Counted from the first letter of the stretch, positions 25,010-37,327 are shown. The stretch is 64,000 nt of DNA from Cynocephalus volans (GCF_027409185.1 NC_084462.1:20063577-20127576); one strand, 5' to 3'. Notes: generated from the letters alone by a model not told the origin. Made by a program: numbers and translations.

Positions 25010-26130
25010 AGCTCTTGCTTTGCACAATGGTGCAGAACTGGAACAAGGACTGTGCAAGCTGAAACCAAGCAAAGTCATCTCAACAACCGATGGAGGATAT
25101 TACAATTATTCTGTGACCTTTAAGGATTTTTGTCAAAACACAAACTTTCTTACCATTTGTTATAAATGTATAGGAAAATTAAAAAATGGAAAAATAAAGA
25201 TTTATGTAGTTCATTGCCACTTAAAACATTAGAAACATGGAGAATTAAAAACTTACTAAGAGTAGTTTGCACAGTGCCAGTGTTTTTCATCTTGCCGTGT
25301 AACATGTGACGTGGAGCGGGCACCTTTTCTGTGCCTTGGTGAATTTCCATGCTCCTTTCTTTATTTTTTTTTAATTTTTTAATTTTTATTTTTTGTCGTT
25401 TTTCGTGACCAGCACTCAGCCAGTGAGTGCACCGGTCATTCCTATATAGGATCCAAACCCGCGGCAGGAGCGTCGCCACGCTCCCAGCGCGGCACTCTAC
25501 CGAGTGTGCCACGGGCTCGGCCCTCCATTCTCCTTTCTAAGTTTGGTTCAGCTCCCAACATCTTATCCTCTGGGTTTTCAGTGTTGTGAAATGTCTTCTA
25601 GAGTTCCTATAATATGAAGTTTTTTGCTGCCATTAGTTCCTCTGTGACATCTCCATCTTTTTGCTCATTTACGTTAAGTTGCCTTCACTAGGTCCCTGTG
25701 GCTGCACACCCAGTGTCTCTCAAACAGCAGCGATGTCAACATTCCTAAAGTCAATTATTTCTTCTATAAACTCCATTTATGTTTGATTCAAACTTCACTT
25801 CCCTTGTTACCAGTGTTTCACTGCTGTTCTTCCATGTTAGTTGGCCAATCTCCTCTTTAGGTTATCTACTTCTGTAAAATGTCCAGCGGGTTTATTGTTG
25901 GGAGACAAGGAAGCGACACACCTACACACTCTGCTGTCTGTGTGGGAACTGAGATGCACAGTGACCAATCACTGACAGGCTTTGAAAGAAGCGATGTGAT
26001 TGGTCGCTGATCATGAAGCACATCTGTTATTCAAGCAGTGATTTGTGTACTGAAGAGCTAGTAGGGAAGTGTATACTTTATGCAAACACTCACAGCTACC
26101 ACTGTGGGAACTGACATTTGAACTGTGTTG
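25010..26130. mobile_element. Unassigned ancient element interrupted by a SINE
   Basis: The sequence before and after the SINE at 25361-25523 reads as one AT-rich element. It holds a perfect 10-bp inverted pair GACCAATCAC (25963-25972) and GTGATTGGTC (25996-26005). I could not name the family; a DNA transposon relic is possible. Confidence 0.3.
25361..25523 (-). mobile_element. CYN-like SINE, GC-rich subfamily
   Basis: On the reverse strand starts GGCCGAGCCCGTGGCACACT, contains GCGTGGCGACGCTCCTGCCG, and ends in an A/T tail. Flanked by TCCATGCTCCTTTCT (25346-25360) and TCCATTCTCCTTTCT (25524-25538), a 14/15 target duplication. Confidence 0.9.
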
Positions 26131-26149
26131 TTGGGGGACTGATTATCTA

Positions 26150-26495
26150 ACTAAACAATGCTCACCACGTATCAGGACCATTCAAAGCCAGAACTGCCTA
26201 TAATTTTATGATGGCTAATTTCAAGACACCAGCATGACATCGCTGAACATAGGGTTGAGAAGAGATGCTGAGAAGCAGACCGTTGTATATTATTCTCACC
26301 AAACAGGTACCATCAATGTGAATACCCTCAGGAGGGAGTAAAATATAGTGGTGAAATAATTAAAAAGGACGAGTGTTGAATATTTATTATTTTGTTTTTA
26401 TATAATTTACTAAGTATACATTTATGTATTTTAATTCTTAATAGTGGCTTGGTTAACAACCAGTTTGCAAAATTTCTGAAAGTTTAATAATAACC
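26150..26495 (+). repeat. Unassigned repeat family A, copy 1
   Basis: Shares an ordered series of short blocks with 40555-40925: CATGACATCGCTGAACA / CATGACACCACTGAACT, GTGAAATAATTAAAAAG / GTAAAATAATTAGGAAG, and a TTTAATTCTTAATAGTGG-like end. Strand is arbitrary. Confidence 0.5.
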
Positions 26496-26499
26496 TCTA

Positions 26500-27105
26500 A
26501 GAGCCCAGATGAGCCAGTTCCATCATGCAGGATGGAATTTGGGGTAAGGAGGGAGGCTGGATACGGACTCGGGGCTGGCATCTCTGGGCCCTTCAGACTC
26601 TGTGAGTGCCACCAGCCTTCAGATGCACTCTTCCACCACTCTCCATGCCTGGTTTATCTACAGACTCTTCCATTTATTCAAATGGCTCTTGTTCTGGGCA
26701 CCACAGTCTGCTAAGTGACTCCCAGGGGCAAGCAGGAGTCTGGGGCCACTTTGTACCAGGGAGAAAAGTGGGGAAATGAGTGTGACCCCAAAGGGAGACA
26801 AAACCACAGCCTAGTCCTCTCAGCAGTGGGCCAAGGCAGCTGCACCCCCCAATTCCTTCCCTATTATTGCTCTGGCCCCTGGGGATCACCAGCCACAAGA
26901 GACCGTGTTGCAGCCAGGGTCATTCGAACAATCGTGATGTGAAGGCTCAAGGACAATGATAGAGAAATAAGCAGAGAGAGTCCTGAGAAATGAGCTGAAC
27001 TGGCTTCCAGCAGCGGGACAGGTAGATGCCCCTCTGGGTTGGGTGGTGCTTGAGGACAGCCCCTCAATGCCATCCAGTGGAACTTTCTGTGATGATGGCA
27101 ATGTC
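26500..27105. other. Intergenic, nothing recognised
   Basis: Unique-looking sequence with short open frames only. Confidence 0.35.
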
Positions 27106-27107
27106 CA

Positions 27108-27240
27108 AGGTCCGTGCTGTCCAATGCAGAAGCCACTGGCCACATGTGGCTACTGAGCACTTGAAATGTGGCTGGTGCATGTGAGAAATAGAAGTTCTAA
27201 CTTTATTTAACTATAATTAATTTAAATTTCAATAGCCATG
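27108..27240. mobile_element. MER-type MITE remnant
   Basis: GTGCTGTCCAATGCAGAAGC, GGCCACATGTGGCTACTGAG and an AT-rich stretch ending ATTTCAATAGCCA are typical of a common mammalian MITE. Name not certain. Confidence 0.5.
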
Positions 27241-27899
27241 GGGCTACCGTGGGGGGGAGCACAGACCCTTCCAACACCCATTCCAGAGAGCAACGGGTAC
27301 ATCTCCCACCTGGCCAAGGTGCATGTTCTCAACCCATTGTTCTGCTCTGAGGCTCTGCCTCTTCCTAAGGAAATTAACCCTGGAGGACCCTTCTCCTCAG
27401 GGGAGCCCCCCACTCCTTACAGTGGAGGAGCACAGCGAGGTTCTGACGGTGGGTGTTGGAATAGCAGCTGTAAGGGCTTCTCCTGCCAGTCGTTCCTGGA
27501 GCTGCTGCATCATAGACTCTGAGCACAGCAGGCATCCCTGAGTCGTGGGTCATGGAAAATGAGCATCACGGTTAGGGAAGGTGGCAGCCTCTGCTGGTGT
27601 CCCTCACACTGGTCCTCCAGGTCCCTGGAAGGACAGGGTAGGACGAACCTCTGGAGTTCCTGCCTTAGTCTCAGGCTCCTGCCATGGGTCGCCAGAGCAC
27701 ATCTTGTGGTCCAAGAAGGTGGCTGAAGGCTTAGACAGGGGTGTCCTAATTGGACACTGCCAGGACCCCCGTAGACCACCCCTCCTCTCCAAGTGCCCCA
27801 CAGTGACCACGACAGCACACTCACCAGCCTGTGGGTGGAGGAGCCAGTGCCTGACCCACTGAGGGTTCATTGGTTGAGGGAACTACTTTGAGAGACAGC
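27241..27899. other. Intergenic, nothing recognised
   Basis: Unique-looking, GC-rich. Open frames on both strands overlap without domains. Confidence 0.35.
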
Positions 27900-28110
27900 T
27901 CAGCACAGGGGAGAGGTCTATGGTTTCAGAGTCAGTCAGTCCTGTGCTCAAGTCCCTTCTCAATATGTGATCTCAGTCAGGGTATTATTGAACCTCGATT
28001 GTCCCATCTGTGAAATTGGGTAATAACCATACCTACCTTATAGGGTCGCTGAGAATACCCAATGATTTTACATGTGCAGTGGGCCTGGCAGGGGTGGCTG
28101 CTGACTGAAT
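27900..28110 (+). repeat. MIR SINE
   Basis: Holds the central MIR-like TTGAACCTCGATTGTCCCAT, GTGAAATTGGGTAATAACCA and ACCTTATAGGGTCGCTGAGA in MIR order. Confidence 0.7.
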
Positions 28111-28119
28111 GTCACCTCC

Positions 28120-28640
28120 TGTTCTGATTGCAGTTGCTGCATGACACATTGCTCTGAAACTTAGTGGTGTATAAGCCACCACTTAATTTTGCTCAGATTT
28201 TGCAAGTCAGGAATTCGGGAAGGGCTCAGATGGGTGATTCTCTCCGGAGTCTCCCATGTGGTTACAGTCAGATGCCCCCTGGACACTGTGGTCATCCAAG
28301 AGCTGGACAAGACTGACGTCCAGGATGGCTTCCTCCCATGGCTGACAGGTGATGCCATATCAGCCAGGAGCTCAGCAGGGACTGTGGAGCAGGTGCCTAC
28401 ATGTGGCCTTTCCAGCATGGTGTTCTCAGGGTAGTTGACCTCTTACATGGCAGCCAGCTTTCCCCAGAGCAAGGGTCCCAGTAAAAGACCCAGCAAAAGC
28501 TGTGGGGCCATTTATGATCCTGGTTCGATGTCATCCAACTTCACTGGCCACCACATTCAAGGCAAGGGGACGTGGACCCTCCTCTCTATCAGAGGGGTGT
28601 CAGAGAATTGTGACCATGTCTTAAAACCTCCACAGTGACT
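28120..28640 (-). mobile_element. MaLR-like LTR (MLT1 group), long copy
   Basis: GTTGCTGCATGACACATTGC then AAACTTAGTGGTGTATAAGC as in a reversed MaLR end, with a full-length body down to ACCTCCACAG. Subfamily uncertain. Confidence 0.5.
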
Positions 28641-30040
28641 TTGCCTGAACCCCTCAATATATATCCACTTGGTTGTTGGATCTGCAGAAAGGCTGGTTTA
28701 CTGATTTTTTTTTGTCATCAAAATATGCTCAATTATTCATCTCAAAGACAGGTTGGTCACCCCTGCTGTGGAGCAAACCATCTGGAGAAGGTCATTGGCT
28801 GATCCTAACTCTGCTCCTCCTGCCCTTAATGCCTCAGTGGTCCCAGCCAGTTTGGCAGGAATTCAAGTGTGTTTGGGCAGAATGGCTAGGTGCTTCCGGA
28901 AGGTGAGGACTTAATGTGTGGAATCCTCATCAGCAGGGACAGCAGGAGACAGCCAGAACTCGGCGTTGGTGTCTCGTGGCATGCGCTGGAAACACACTCT
29001 GCTGAGATAGCCAGGTCCTCCTTGTGCCCCTACCCCACACTTGGGGCCAAGTGTAGGGCTCCCCAAAAGGCTGGGGTGCAGCCAGCAGAGCCTCCTCATG
29101 AGCAATGCCTGCTCTGGCTGCCATGCCAGGACCCTTCAAGCCTGTGACCCCTCTGTAATCTCACGTTTTGGCTTGGAGCATTTGAGACAGGTGCCAGCCT
29201 GCTCAGAGCCAGACACTGCTTCTCTGGGCCATCACAGTCCACATCTGCTGGGTGCCTGCCTGGTGTAGACTCTAAAGCTGCCTGCCTACAACTTCTCAGG
29301 TCACCAAGTCTTTGATTCCATTTGATCCAACCTGACAACTTGTCCTCCTGCCGTATGCCAAGCACAGTGTCAGGTTCGGTCCCCTGCAGCTGGCAGTTTC
29401 ATGAGGAGACAGGCAGAAAAAGAGACAACCCCAGCACAGTTTGGGACATGAGCACCTCCCCAGGTCCTGCTTGGAGGTGAGCAGGCACGTGTCAGGGGAT
29501 AACTGCCACGAGGAGAAGGCCCACAACCCAGGCTTTGATGCCCAGGAGAGGTACAGCAGCAGGACCCTCCAGGCAGAGGACCAGCCTAAGCAAAGGCTTA
29601 AGGCACGAATCTGGGGAGCATGAGGGACGAGGCTGCAGAGGCCGGCAGGACCCCAAATTGCACCAGCGGACATACCCTGAGTCCTGCTCAAGAACTACTG
29701 AGATCCACAGCCCAAACCAACAAGGGGCAGGCAGGCAATACCAGGTGTGGCCCTGGACTCTGGCAGCCGGACAGACATCTGTACCAGCCCAGTGTTGTAG
29801 ACCCCAGAACCATGCAGACCTCACAGTACCGAGCCCCGTTTTCACCAAGCACCCAGTCTGCACCAGGTTCCATATGGCTCTTCCCAAATGACACTGGTTC
29901 TCACATCAGCACTGGCTAGACTTCTGCCATTTTACAAGAAATCTGAGGCTCAGAGAGGTTGAGAAATGTGGTCACAGACACACAGCAGAGCCAGGGGTTG
30001 AGTCTGGGACTGCCTTGACATGAGTGTGAAGACAACTGTC
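28641..30040. other. Intergenic with L2-like and MIR remnants
   Basis: An L2-like stretch at about 29325-29640 (CGTATGCCAAGCACAGTGTC start; AAGCAAAGGCTTAAGGC near 29587) and a reverse MIR at about 29925-30010 (ATCTGAGGCTCAGAGAGGTT). Remainder unique-looking. Confidence 0.45.
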
Positions 30041-30044
30041 AGCA

Positions 30045-30690
30045 GAGTGTGTGTGTGTGTGTGTTCTCGTGTGTGTGTGTGTCAGTGGGGTGCTGAAGCT
30101 GGCTCCGACCAGCTGGAGAGCTCACCGTGCATCCCTCTTCCCAACTCCACGTCCAGTGACATCACAGTTGTGGCTTGAAACCGGCCATGGTGGGAATATT
30201 TACGCCTTGGAAATTGGCAACTGCTACAAATCAGGAAGCTGGTTGTTAATATTAACAGGTCTCCCATTGACTGACAAGTGTGTCTGTGTGAGACTGAGTA
30301 TGTGTGTGTGCGTGTGTTCACGGTTGTGTGTGTTTCTGTGCGGGTGTCTGTGTGGTCGTGTCTGGGTATGTCTGTCTGTAGAGTGCATTTGTATGTTTCC
30401 TTGTATGTGTGTATCTGTCCATGTCTGAATCTCTGTGCATGTCTGTGTATGTCTGTGTGTGTCTTGTGACTGAGTGTGTTGGTGTGTGTCTGAGTGCGTG
30501 TGCCTCGTGGTTGCATAAGTATGTCTGTGAGCATCTATGTGTGTGTTGGAGCGTATGTGCCTTTCTGTGTGTGAGAGTTTTGGGAGTGTCTCTCTGTGTG
30601 ATCTATGTATATGTGTCTACATGTCTGAGAGTGTGTCTCTGTGTGTATGAATCAGTGTGTGTCACTGTCTGTGTCACTGTGTGTGGCCTC
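30045..30690. repeat. Interrupted TG-rich array
   Basis: A pure GT run at 30045-30062, more GT to 30083, about 190 bases of ordinary DNA, then imperfect TGTGTC/TGTATG units from about 30275 to 30690. Cys/Val-rich open frames here are composition artefacts. Confidence 0.85.
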
Positions 30691-33600
30691 CCAAGCTGAA
30701 GATTATGATTTAAGTGAAATTGAGGCTGAGCCACTGATGATACTCTCAAAGCTCCAATTTGCTTGCAAATGTCCTTCAGGAAGCAAAGGAGACAGGAGAG
30801 GAGGGGGCGGGAGGCGGGAGCCAGACAGGCAGCGCCCAGCAGCCAAAATGAAGGCACAGAGCAGAATCCAAAGCCGCCTCTGTCAGTGCTGACCCAGTGT
30901 CCCAAGACCTCTGAGGCTGTCACTCACCCCTGGAGGCACCAGGGACCCTGCCCTGCCCCAAACTCAGAAGGCGATCATTGGGGAGGATTCTTAATGATAC
31001 AAATATAAACTTCGGTGTTCACAAAAATCACTCGCGGCTTAAAAAGCGCTCATCTCCCCGTTGTCATGGAACTGACAATACTGATAAGCATCAAAGGGAC
31101 CAGAATAGACTCGAAGAGCTGTTTCCCACTTAACTCTTGGAGTCTTTTTCTCCCTAAACAGCAGGCTCTCTCCTCCCTCTGAAGAACAGTCTAGATGCTC
31201 TAGTGCAACCCTCCGTCACTCTGAATGCCAGTGCCCGCCCCCGTTCCAGACAAGCACCCCTTTCCTAGGGACAGCCCCCCACCCCCACTCCAGCCATGGA
31301 CTGCCCCCACCTCACTGCCCACCACCGTCCCAGCCACTGCAGCCACGTGACCCAAGCTGGGACAATCACTATTCTCCTCTGGGATTTTTCATGTTGGAGC
31401 CAAGAGAGAAGGCTCAGGCCCCCCCCGGGAAACAAAGGAAATGTGGGTGGCCAGAGACAAGAGACAGAGAGGGCCCTCGGGCATCTTGTCCCTGGTCACA
31501 GACACTTCTGAGACCCAGCCACACCCTGGCCCTTGCCCTGATTTGGTTACATGAGCTAATAAAGTACCCTTAGGGTCCAAACTCCTCTGACCTGGGTATG
31601 TGTCCCTGGAAACTCCCTAAGTCCCGATCTGTCCCCCACCCCGCCGCACTGCTGGACGTGAGGATGGCCTGTTCCCACCCACTGGTCCCCAGCTGTCCTG
31701 GCAGCCTCTAGCTCATCTCAGCCTAAACATCACTTATTCAGAAGCTTTCCCTCACCACCCCCGTATTCTCTAGCCAGCCCCTCACTTGTTTCCTTCGTCA
31801 TGTGTATCACAAGTAACAATTACACATGGGTGGACTATCTCCCCCATTACTGCAAATGCCTCAAGGGCAGGAACCCGGTTTGTCTGGATTAATCAGGACT
31901 CTTTCAGCTGGAAGTTTCAGAAATCCCATTCAAACTGCCTTGAGCAAGAAAGGGAATGTGTTGGCTTGTGTCACTGGGAGGTCCAGACAAGATCCGGCCT
32001 GGAGGTCACTGCAGCTCTGTCCATCCATCAGCCCGTCCACACAGCTGGCCTCTCCCCCAGAGCTGTGGTCACCACTGTCGTGAACGCATCATCCCTGAGC
32101 AGGACAGCCAGCCCTCTTTCCCACATGTCTGTTTAGCGATGCTCAGGGAAGGCTTCGATTGGCCCTACCTGGCTGCTGCTGAGCCAACCACCACGGCTGG
32201 GTGGGAGTGTCCCGATCCTTCACCCTGATAGGTGCCTACTGCAGTGGCAGGATGGTAGGCAGCAAGGTCACAAGGTGGTGGGGCAGGGGTCCCCCAGCAG
32301 AAGGACAAGCAACATTTATTCTCTGCGGTGACTGTCTTACCCACCAGTGTCCACACCATGGCTGGCACAGAGTGAGCACTTGACAAGTATTTGTGATTGC
32401 ATGAAGGGTAGAATAAATAAATAAATACATGGCCAGCCCTTCCTTGCCTCTTTCCAGTTCCTCATCGAGCAGGACCCACAGAACTGTTCCACCCTACCCT
32501 GGAATGTTGGTGCGGAAAGAGAGGGCTGTGATCAGCTCATCTACCCACCTCTTTATCAGCCAGAGAGCCCGAGGCCCAGACAGCAGAAGACATGTCAGGA
32601 GAGTGTGAGGTCTGGAGCCCTGGACTCCCGCCTCTGGGGCTCACCATCCCATGCAATCTCTTGACCAGCAGGCAGCTGTCTATATCCCTGGAGCTCAGAG
32701 GGAAGCCGGGCTGCAGCTGGGGGTCTGGGAGTCATCGACATGAGTGTGTGGCATGGACGAGGCCACCAGGGAGTTGGTACAATTGAGAAGAGAAGAGAAT
32801 CTCAGGCCAAGCCCCAAGGACACGTCTCAAAGGATGTTCAGAACGAGGAGGAGGGACAGTAAAGACACACAGAGGGAGAAGAAAAGCCCCAGAGGTGGCT
32901 TCCTGAAGAGCAGAGGGTGGGGGCCCTCCAGCAGGGGACATACTGTGTAGAGAAGCAGCCTCAGGCAGGTGATGGCAAAGGGGTGTTCTGGGGGCAGAGA
33001 GCCACTGGGTTAAAGCCTCATAGGCATGCAAGCAGACAGTTAAGTCTTTACACATGGCTGCCAGCCCAGAATAGTATTTCATCCTGCCCACACGCTCTGC
33101 ATCTTTTGCTGGTAACGTATCCCTGGTTGACGATTCTGTGTGCAGCATCATGATTGCCAATAACCCTGGCCTGACAACACCCCCATTTCACAGACTTGAT
33201 AGCCAAGTCCCAGAGATGAGGCATGACTTGCTAAAGGTCATATGGCAGGGGTGCTGGGAGATAAAGTCCCAGAGAAGCTTCCTGAAGTCCCTGCCACCTC
33301 CTTTCCTTCTGCAGGTTTAAGTGCTGAAATCCAAAGTTCCCTCAGTGCTCAGCGGCTCAGAAGGTGGCCACACCATCAATTATTAAACAGCCCTTAAAAG
33401 CCCAAAAACAGAGAAGCCACAGGCCCCTTGCAACCTGTCGCTAAAAGGGAAAATTAAGTCTAGGAGGAGTTAGCCTCCCTAGGAGAATGACAAACCTCAC
33501 TCAGAACGAAACTTTGGGAGCCACAAAGGGGATTCCAGGTAGTCTATGTCCCTCATGACATCTTGGGGCAGGGGGTGCACTGTGACATTTGACTTCTGCA

Positions 33601-34028
33601 CCTACCTTTGCTCCATAGACAAATGCTGCAATAACCCAAAGGCAAACTTTCGGCTAAGGACAGACTTCTTTTTTCCTCCTATGAATATTTATCAAGCCCA
33701 GTAAGAGCTGACTTTTACACATATTTCATAAAGCAATGAATTCTGCATTTCCACAGAACATTGTTTTGTGTATAGTAGTTCACCTCACCACAGTCTTTCT
33801 TTTTAAGAACATCCTTTTTCCCTCTTTTCTTTCTTACCACCAGCCTTTGCCCCCAAGCCATCCACTCCTGGGGGGTCAAAGGGGATCTGCAAATTCTTTG
33901 CCGTTCCTCCCCTAAGGAGGTGAAGTCTGCACCCCTCCCCTTGAACCTGGGCAGGCCATCGTGATTAAAGACCACATACTCCTCCCAGCTTCTCCTGGGA
34001 ACTCTGCACAAGAAGCCCTGAGCTGTCA
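30691..34028. other. Intergenic, sparse old repeats
   Basis: Old repeat pieces: an unassigned repeat at about 31885-32150 (AATCAGGACTCTTTCAGCTG), an AATA run at about 32411-32425, possible L2 at about 32560-33040, and a reverse MIR at about 33165-33260. No gene signal. Confidence 0.4.
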
Positions 34029-34146
34029 TGTAGGACTTAGCTGTGGCTGCAGTAACAACGTACCACAAACTCGGTGGCTTAAAACCACACATTATGGGCT
34101 GAATTGTGTCCGGTCCAAATTCATATGTTGAAGTCCTAATTCCCAG

Positions 34147-34572
34147 TGGTATTAGTCTGTTTATGTTGCTTATAACAAAATACCTAACACTGGGTGATTT
34201 ATCAAGAAAAACGACATTTATTGCTTTCAGTTTCTGAGGCTGGGGAGTCCAAAGTCCATCTGGGGGTGGCGACAGTGACCAAGGGGTCTCACATTGCAAG
34301 ATGGTGGAAGCAGAAAGAACAGAGAGAGAATGACAGACTCTCCTCTTAAAGCCCTCAGAACCATGCCCCTGACCACCATTATTAACCCACCCACTACAGC
34401 ATCGTCCTACAATCCAATCACCTCTTCAAGGCGCCACCTTTCAATTACCATAATAGGGTCTCCCAACCTCTTAACAGTCACAGTGGGGGCTAAGTTTCTA
34501 ATACATAAAACTTGAAGGACACAATTCAAACTTCAGGGAGTTTCAGGGGGAAATAATTCAATCCACTACACC
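34147..34572 (-). mobile_element. MST-like MaLR solo LTR, copy 1
   Basis: + strand TGGTATTAGTCTGTTTATGT to AATTCAATCCACTACA, the reverse of an MST-type LTR. CCAG lies on both sides, a probable target duplication. Compare the copies at 36490 and 37905. Confidence 0.75.
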
Positions 34573-34671
34573 AGTACCTCGGAATGTGATGGTACTTGGA
34601 GACAGAGACTTTAAAGAATAAATTAAGGTAAAATAAGATCACTGGGATAGGCCCTAATCCTGTGTGACTGG

Positions 34672-35102
34672 TGTAGAGCTAGGGCTGGGTCTGGAGCTCA
34701 CAGACCCCTCAAGCCCGTTGACCAGACTGGGTCACAAACCCTTCACACACAGGTCTATGAACTAGGTAATGGGAAAGAGGTCCTTGGAGCCTTGGTTGAA
34801 GAGATAATAAGCCCTTTTCAGCACACGCACGTCTAAGAGCTAGGCAGTCCAAAGAGAAACCGAGCAGCTGCCGGCAAAGTAAATGTGCTCTATTTTTAGA
34901 TGTGAGCTCTGCCCACCAGTTCAGAGCCACTGCTCCACACACTGAAGAACACACAAGAATAACAACCAGCTAAAAAGATACATGGGCATGCATGCTCACT
35001 AACTCCACCCCCACACAACTTGCTTACAAAGAATGTGCTGCACCACCCCCAACCGGACCTGAGGTGAGGGGGGCCTGACTAAACTACTATATTTTCCTCA
35101 CA
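34672..35102 (-). mobile_element. Solo LTR of unnamed family X, copy A
   Basis: 431 bp bounded by TG and CA (TGTAGAGCTAGGGCTGGGTC ... TTTTCCTCACA), flanked by CTGG (34668-34671) and CTGG (35103-35106). It aligns end to end with copy B at 37328-37771. No internal viral genes are present. Confidence 0.65.
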
Positions 35103-35704
35103 CTGGTGTTCTTGTAAGAAGAGGAGATTGGGACACAGACACGCACAGAGGGATGACCGTGTGAGGACACAAGGAGAAGACATCTATAAGTCAAGGAGAG
35201 AGGCCTTGGGAGAAACCAACCTGATGATAGCTTGAATTTCTAACCTCCAAAATTATAAGAAAACAAATTTCTGTTGTTTAAATCACCCATCTGTGGTATT
35301 TTGTTATGGCAGACTTAGAAAACTAATTCACAACAGAAATTTATTCTCGTGCAGTTCTGGAAACCAGAAGTCCAAAATCAAGGTGTCAGCAGGGCTATGC
35401 TTCCTCTGAGTCTCGAGAGGAGGATCCTTCTTGCCTCTTCCAGCTGCTGGTGGATCTTGGAGGTCCTTGGTGCTCCTTTGCTTATAGATGCATCGCTCCC
35501 ATGTCTGCATTTGTCTTCACATGTGTGTCTCTGTGGCCAAATCGCCCCCCTTCTTAGAAGGACACCAGTCACTGGATTAGGGCACACCTTGATCCACTAT
35601 GAATTCGTCTTAATTTGATTGCACCTGCAAAGACCCTATTTCCAAACAAGGTCATTCTCACAGATACAGCTGAATTTTGGGGAGACACAATTCAGCTGAC
35701 AACA

Positions 35705-36489
35705 CACCACCATGTATGAAGTTTGGCTCCTGTGGGGCCCCCGTGTGGAGGGACCACATCAGGTGAGGGGGTGTGGCCCAGGAGACCCAGCAGTGTCATT
35801 CATTCCACCGGGCTTTGAGCCTTCCAAGCCCAGAAAGCAGACATGCAAGGGAAGAAGCCACTATCTGCTTGTGACCACATGAGAGACACAAAGTAACAAT
35901 TGCCAGCGGAGCCCAATCCATTCCCAGATTCATGAGCAAAATAAACAGCGCTTGGCAACCAAAAGACCAACCTACTTTCCACAAAGGCTATATAGTAAGT
36001 CGGGTCCCAGAAAAGGTTGGGGGTGCCTTTCCCTCACCCTCACTGGGTGTCATCACTAAACATTTTGTATCACTTGCTCGGTGGTAAGTGAAATAAAGTT
36101 ACAATCTAAACACGCAATATGCTGCTGCCCTCAGGAATGGATGTTGCAGGAGTCAGGACCAGAGAGAAGTTGGTGACCTTTCTGGTAGCTTTCATGTTAC
36201 GGACAACCAAGCAGAGCATCCGAGAGTGACTCCAATCACCCAAGATACACCCAAGACAGGGTTTACTGTCTCCTGTCACCACGGCCCTGGCATCCCGTTC
36301 TGCTCCGCTCCAGGGTCTATGTGGTCATCCCCAAGTCACTATTTTTTGTTTGATTGTAGGTTGTTTTCATGACTTGTATCTCTCAGATCTCAGCAGAAAA
36401 CAGGTGGCACATTCAGATTAAGACAATTCCATGAGGGTTTATTTATGCAGGGATAGTTTACATGAGCATGGGCAGGGATCAGGAACTGC
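35705..36489. other. Intergenic, nothing recognised
   Basis: Unique-looking sequence between LTR clusters. Confidence 0.35.
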
Positions 36490-36908
36490 TGGGTAGTGGA
36501 TTGAATTATGTCCCCCAAAACTCATTGAAGCTTGAATTGTGTCCCCCAAATTTTATGTACTAGAAACTTAGCCCCCACTATGACTGTTAAGAGGGTGGGA
36601 AATCCTATTATGGTAATCGAAAGGTGGAGCCTTGAAGAGGTGATTAGATTGTAGGACCATGAAATAGTGAATGGATGGGGTGTGGTTCTGAGGGCTTTAA
36701 AAGAAGAGTAAATGAGGAGGTTACTCTGCTCTCTCTCTGTTCTCCCTGCTTCCACCATCTTGCAATGTGAGACCCCTGGGTCACTGTCACCACCACCAGA
36801 TGGACTTTGGTCTTCCCAGCCTCAGAAACTGTAAGCAATAAATTTTGTTCTGTTTGTAAATCACCCAGTGTTAGGTATTTTGTTATAAGCAACAGAAATG
36901 GACTAGTA
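36490..36908 (+). mobile_element. MST-like MaLR solo LTR, copy 2
   Basis: Forward copy: GTAGTGGATTGAATTATGTC, AAAGGTGGAGCCTTGAAGAG, AAACTGTAAGCAATAAATTT (a polyadenylation hexamer in the expected place) and GACTAGTATA. The first 60 bases contain a small internal duplication of the GAATTATGTCCCCC / GAATTGTGTCCCCC segment. Confidence 0.75.
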
Positions 36909-36956
36909 TATGCCAGAACATTGTAGTGACCAGTGGTAGGAATAAAGGAGGTGTGG

Positions 36957-36996
36957 GGTCTAAGTTTTTAGTACATAAAACTTGGGGGACACAGAG
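36957..36996 (-). mobile_element. Fragment of MST-like LTR
   Basis: GGGTCTAAGTTTTTAGTACA then TAAAACTTGGGGGACACA is the reverse complement of the 5' part of the same LTR family, 50 bases beyond copy 2 and inverted to it. Confidence 0.6.
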
Positions 36997-37327
36997 CGAT
37001 GGAGAAGATACCAGATGGAGACCAGATACCAGAATCAGGAATAAGAGAGAGGGACCATGGGATGTTGTGGACTGTGGTTGAGGGACACTGTCTGCCACGG
37101 TGGCCTCACTTTCCTCCCTCCTGCCAACCTCCTGTTGGTCTGCTGGTGCCTTCCATTGGCCAAACTCACCTGGAAACCAGAGGGAGGGAGCCCGTTGATG
37201 TGGCCCATGTAGGGCAGCCTCCTGGGGCACAGAGAAGGACAGAGGGATGGAGGATGGCATTCTGCATAGTCTGATCATGAACCACCAAGATTATACTGAC
37301 CCATGGCTGCTGAGAGATCTGAGCATC

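Larger units (their letters stand above)
34092..35330 (+). mobile_element. Second MLT1-like LTR, split twice
   Basis: Pieces 34092-34146, 34573-34671 and 35103-35330 read in order as one forward MLT1-like LTR (TTATGGGCTGAATTGTGTCC start; GAAAACTAATTCA end). The gaps are the MST-like LTR (34147-34572) and the LTR of family X (34672-35102). Confidence 0.75.
34029..35704 (-). mobile_element. Outer MLT1-type LTR split by nested LTRs
   Basis: The reversed MLT1 end (GTGGCTGCAGTAACAACGTA, to 34090) stops abruptly and resumes at 35331 (CAACAGAAATTTATTCTCGT) through to about 35704. Rejoined, the two halves follow MLT1 order. The 1.24 kb between them is a younger LTR of opposite orientation that itself carries two insertions. 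Confidence 0.75.

Noticed and set aside
30051-30699. Cys/Val-rich frames and reverse Thr/His-rich frame of 150 codons
   Set aside because: Same artefact in the second TG-rich array.
33715-34299. 194-codon reverse open frame
   Set aside because: It runs across the junction of unique DNA and an MST-like LTR and has no recognisable domain, so it is a chance frame.
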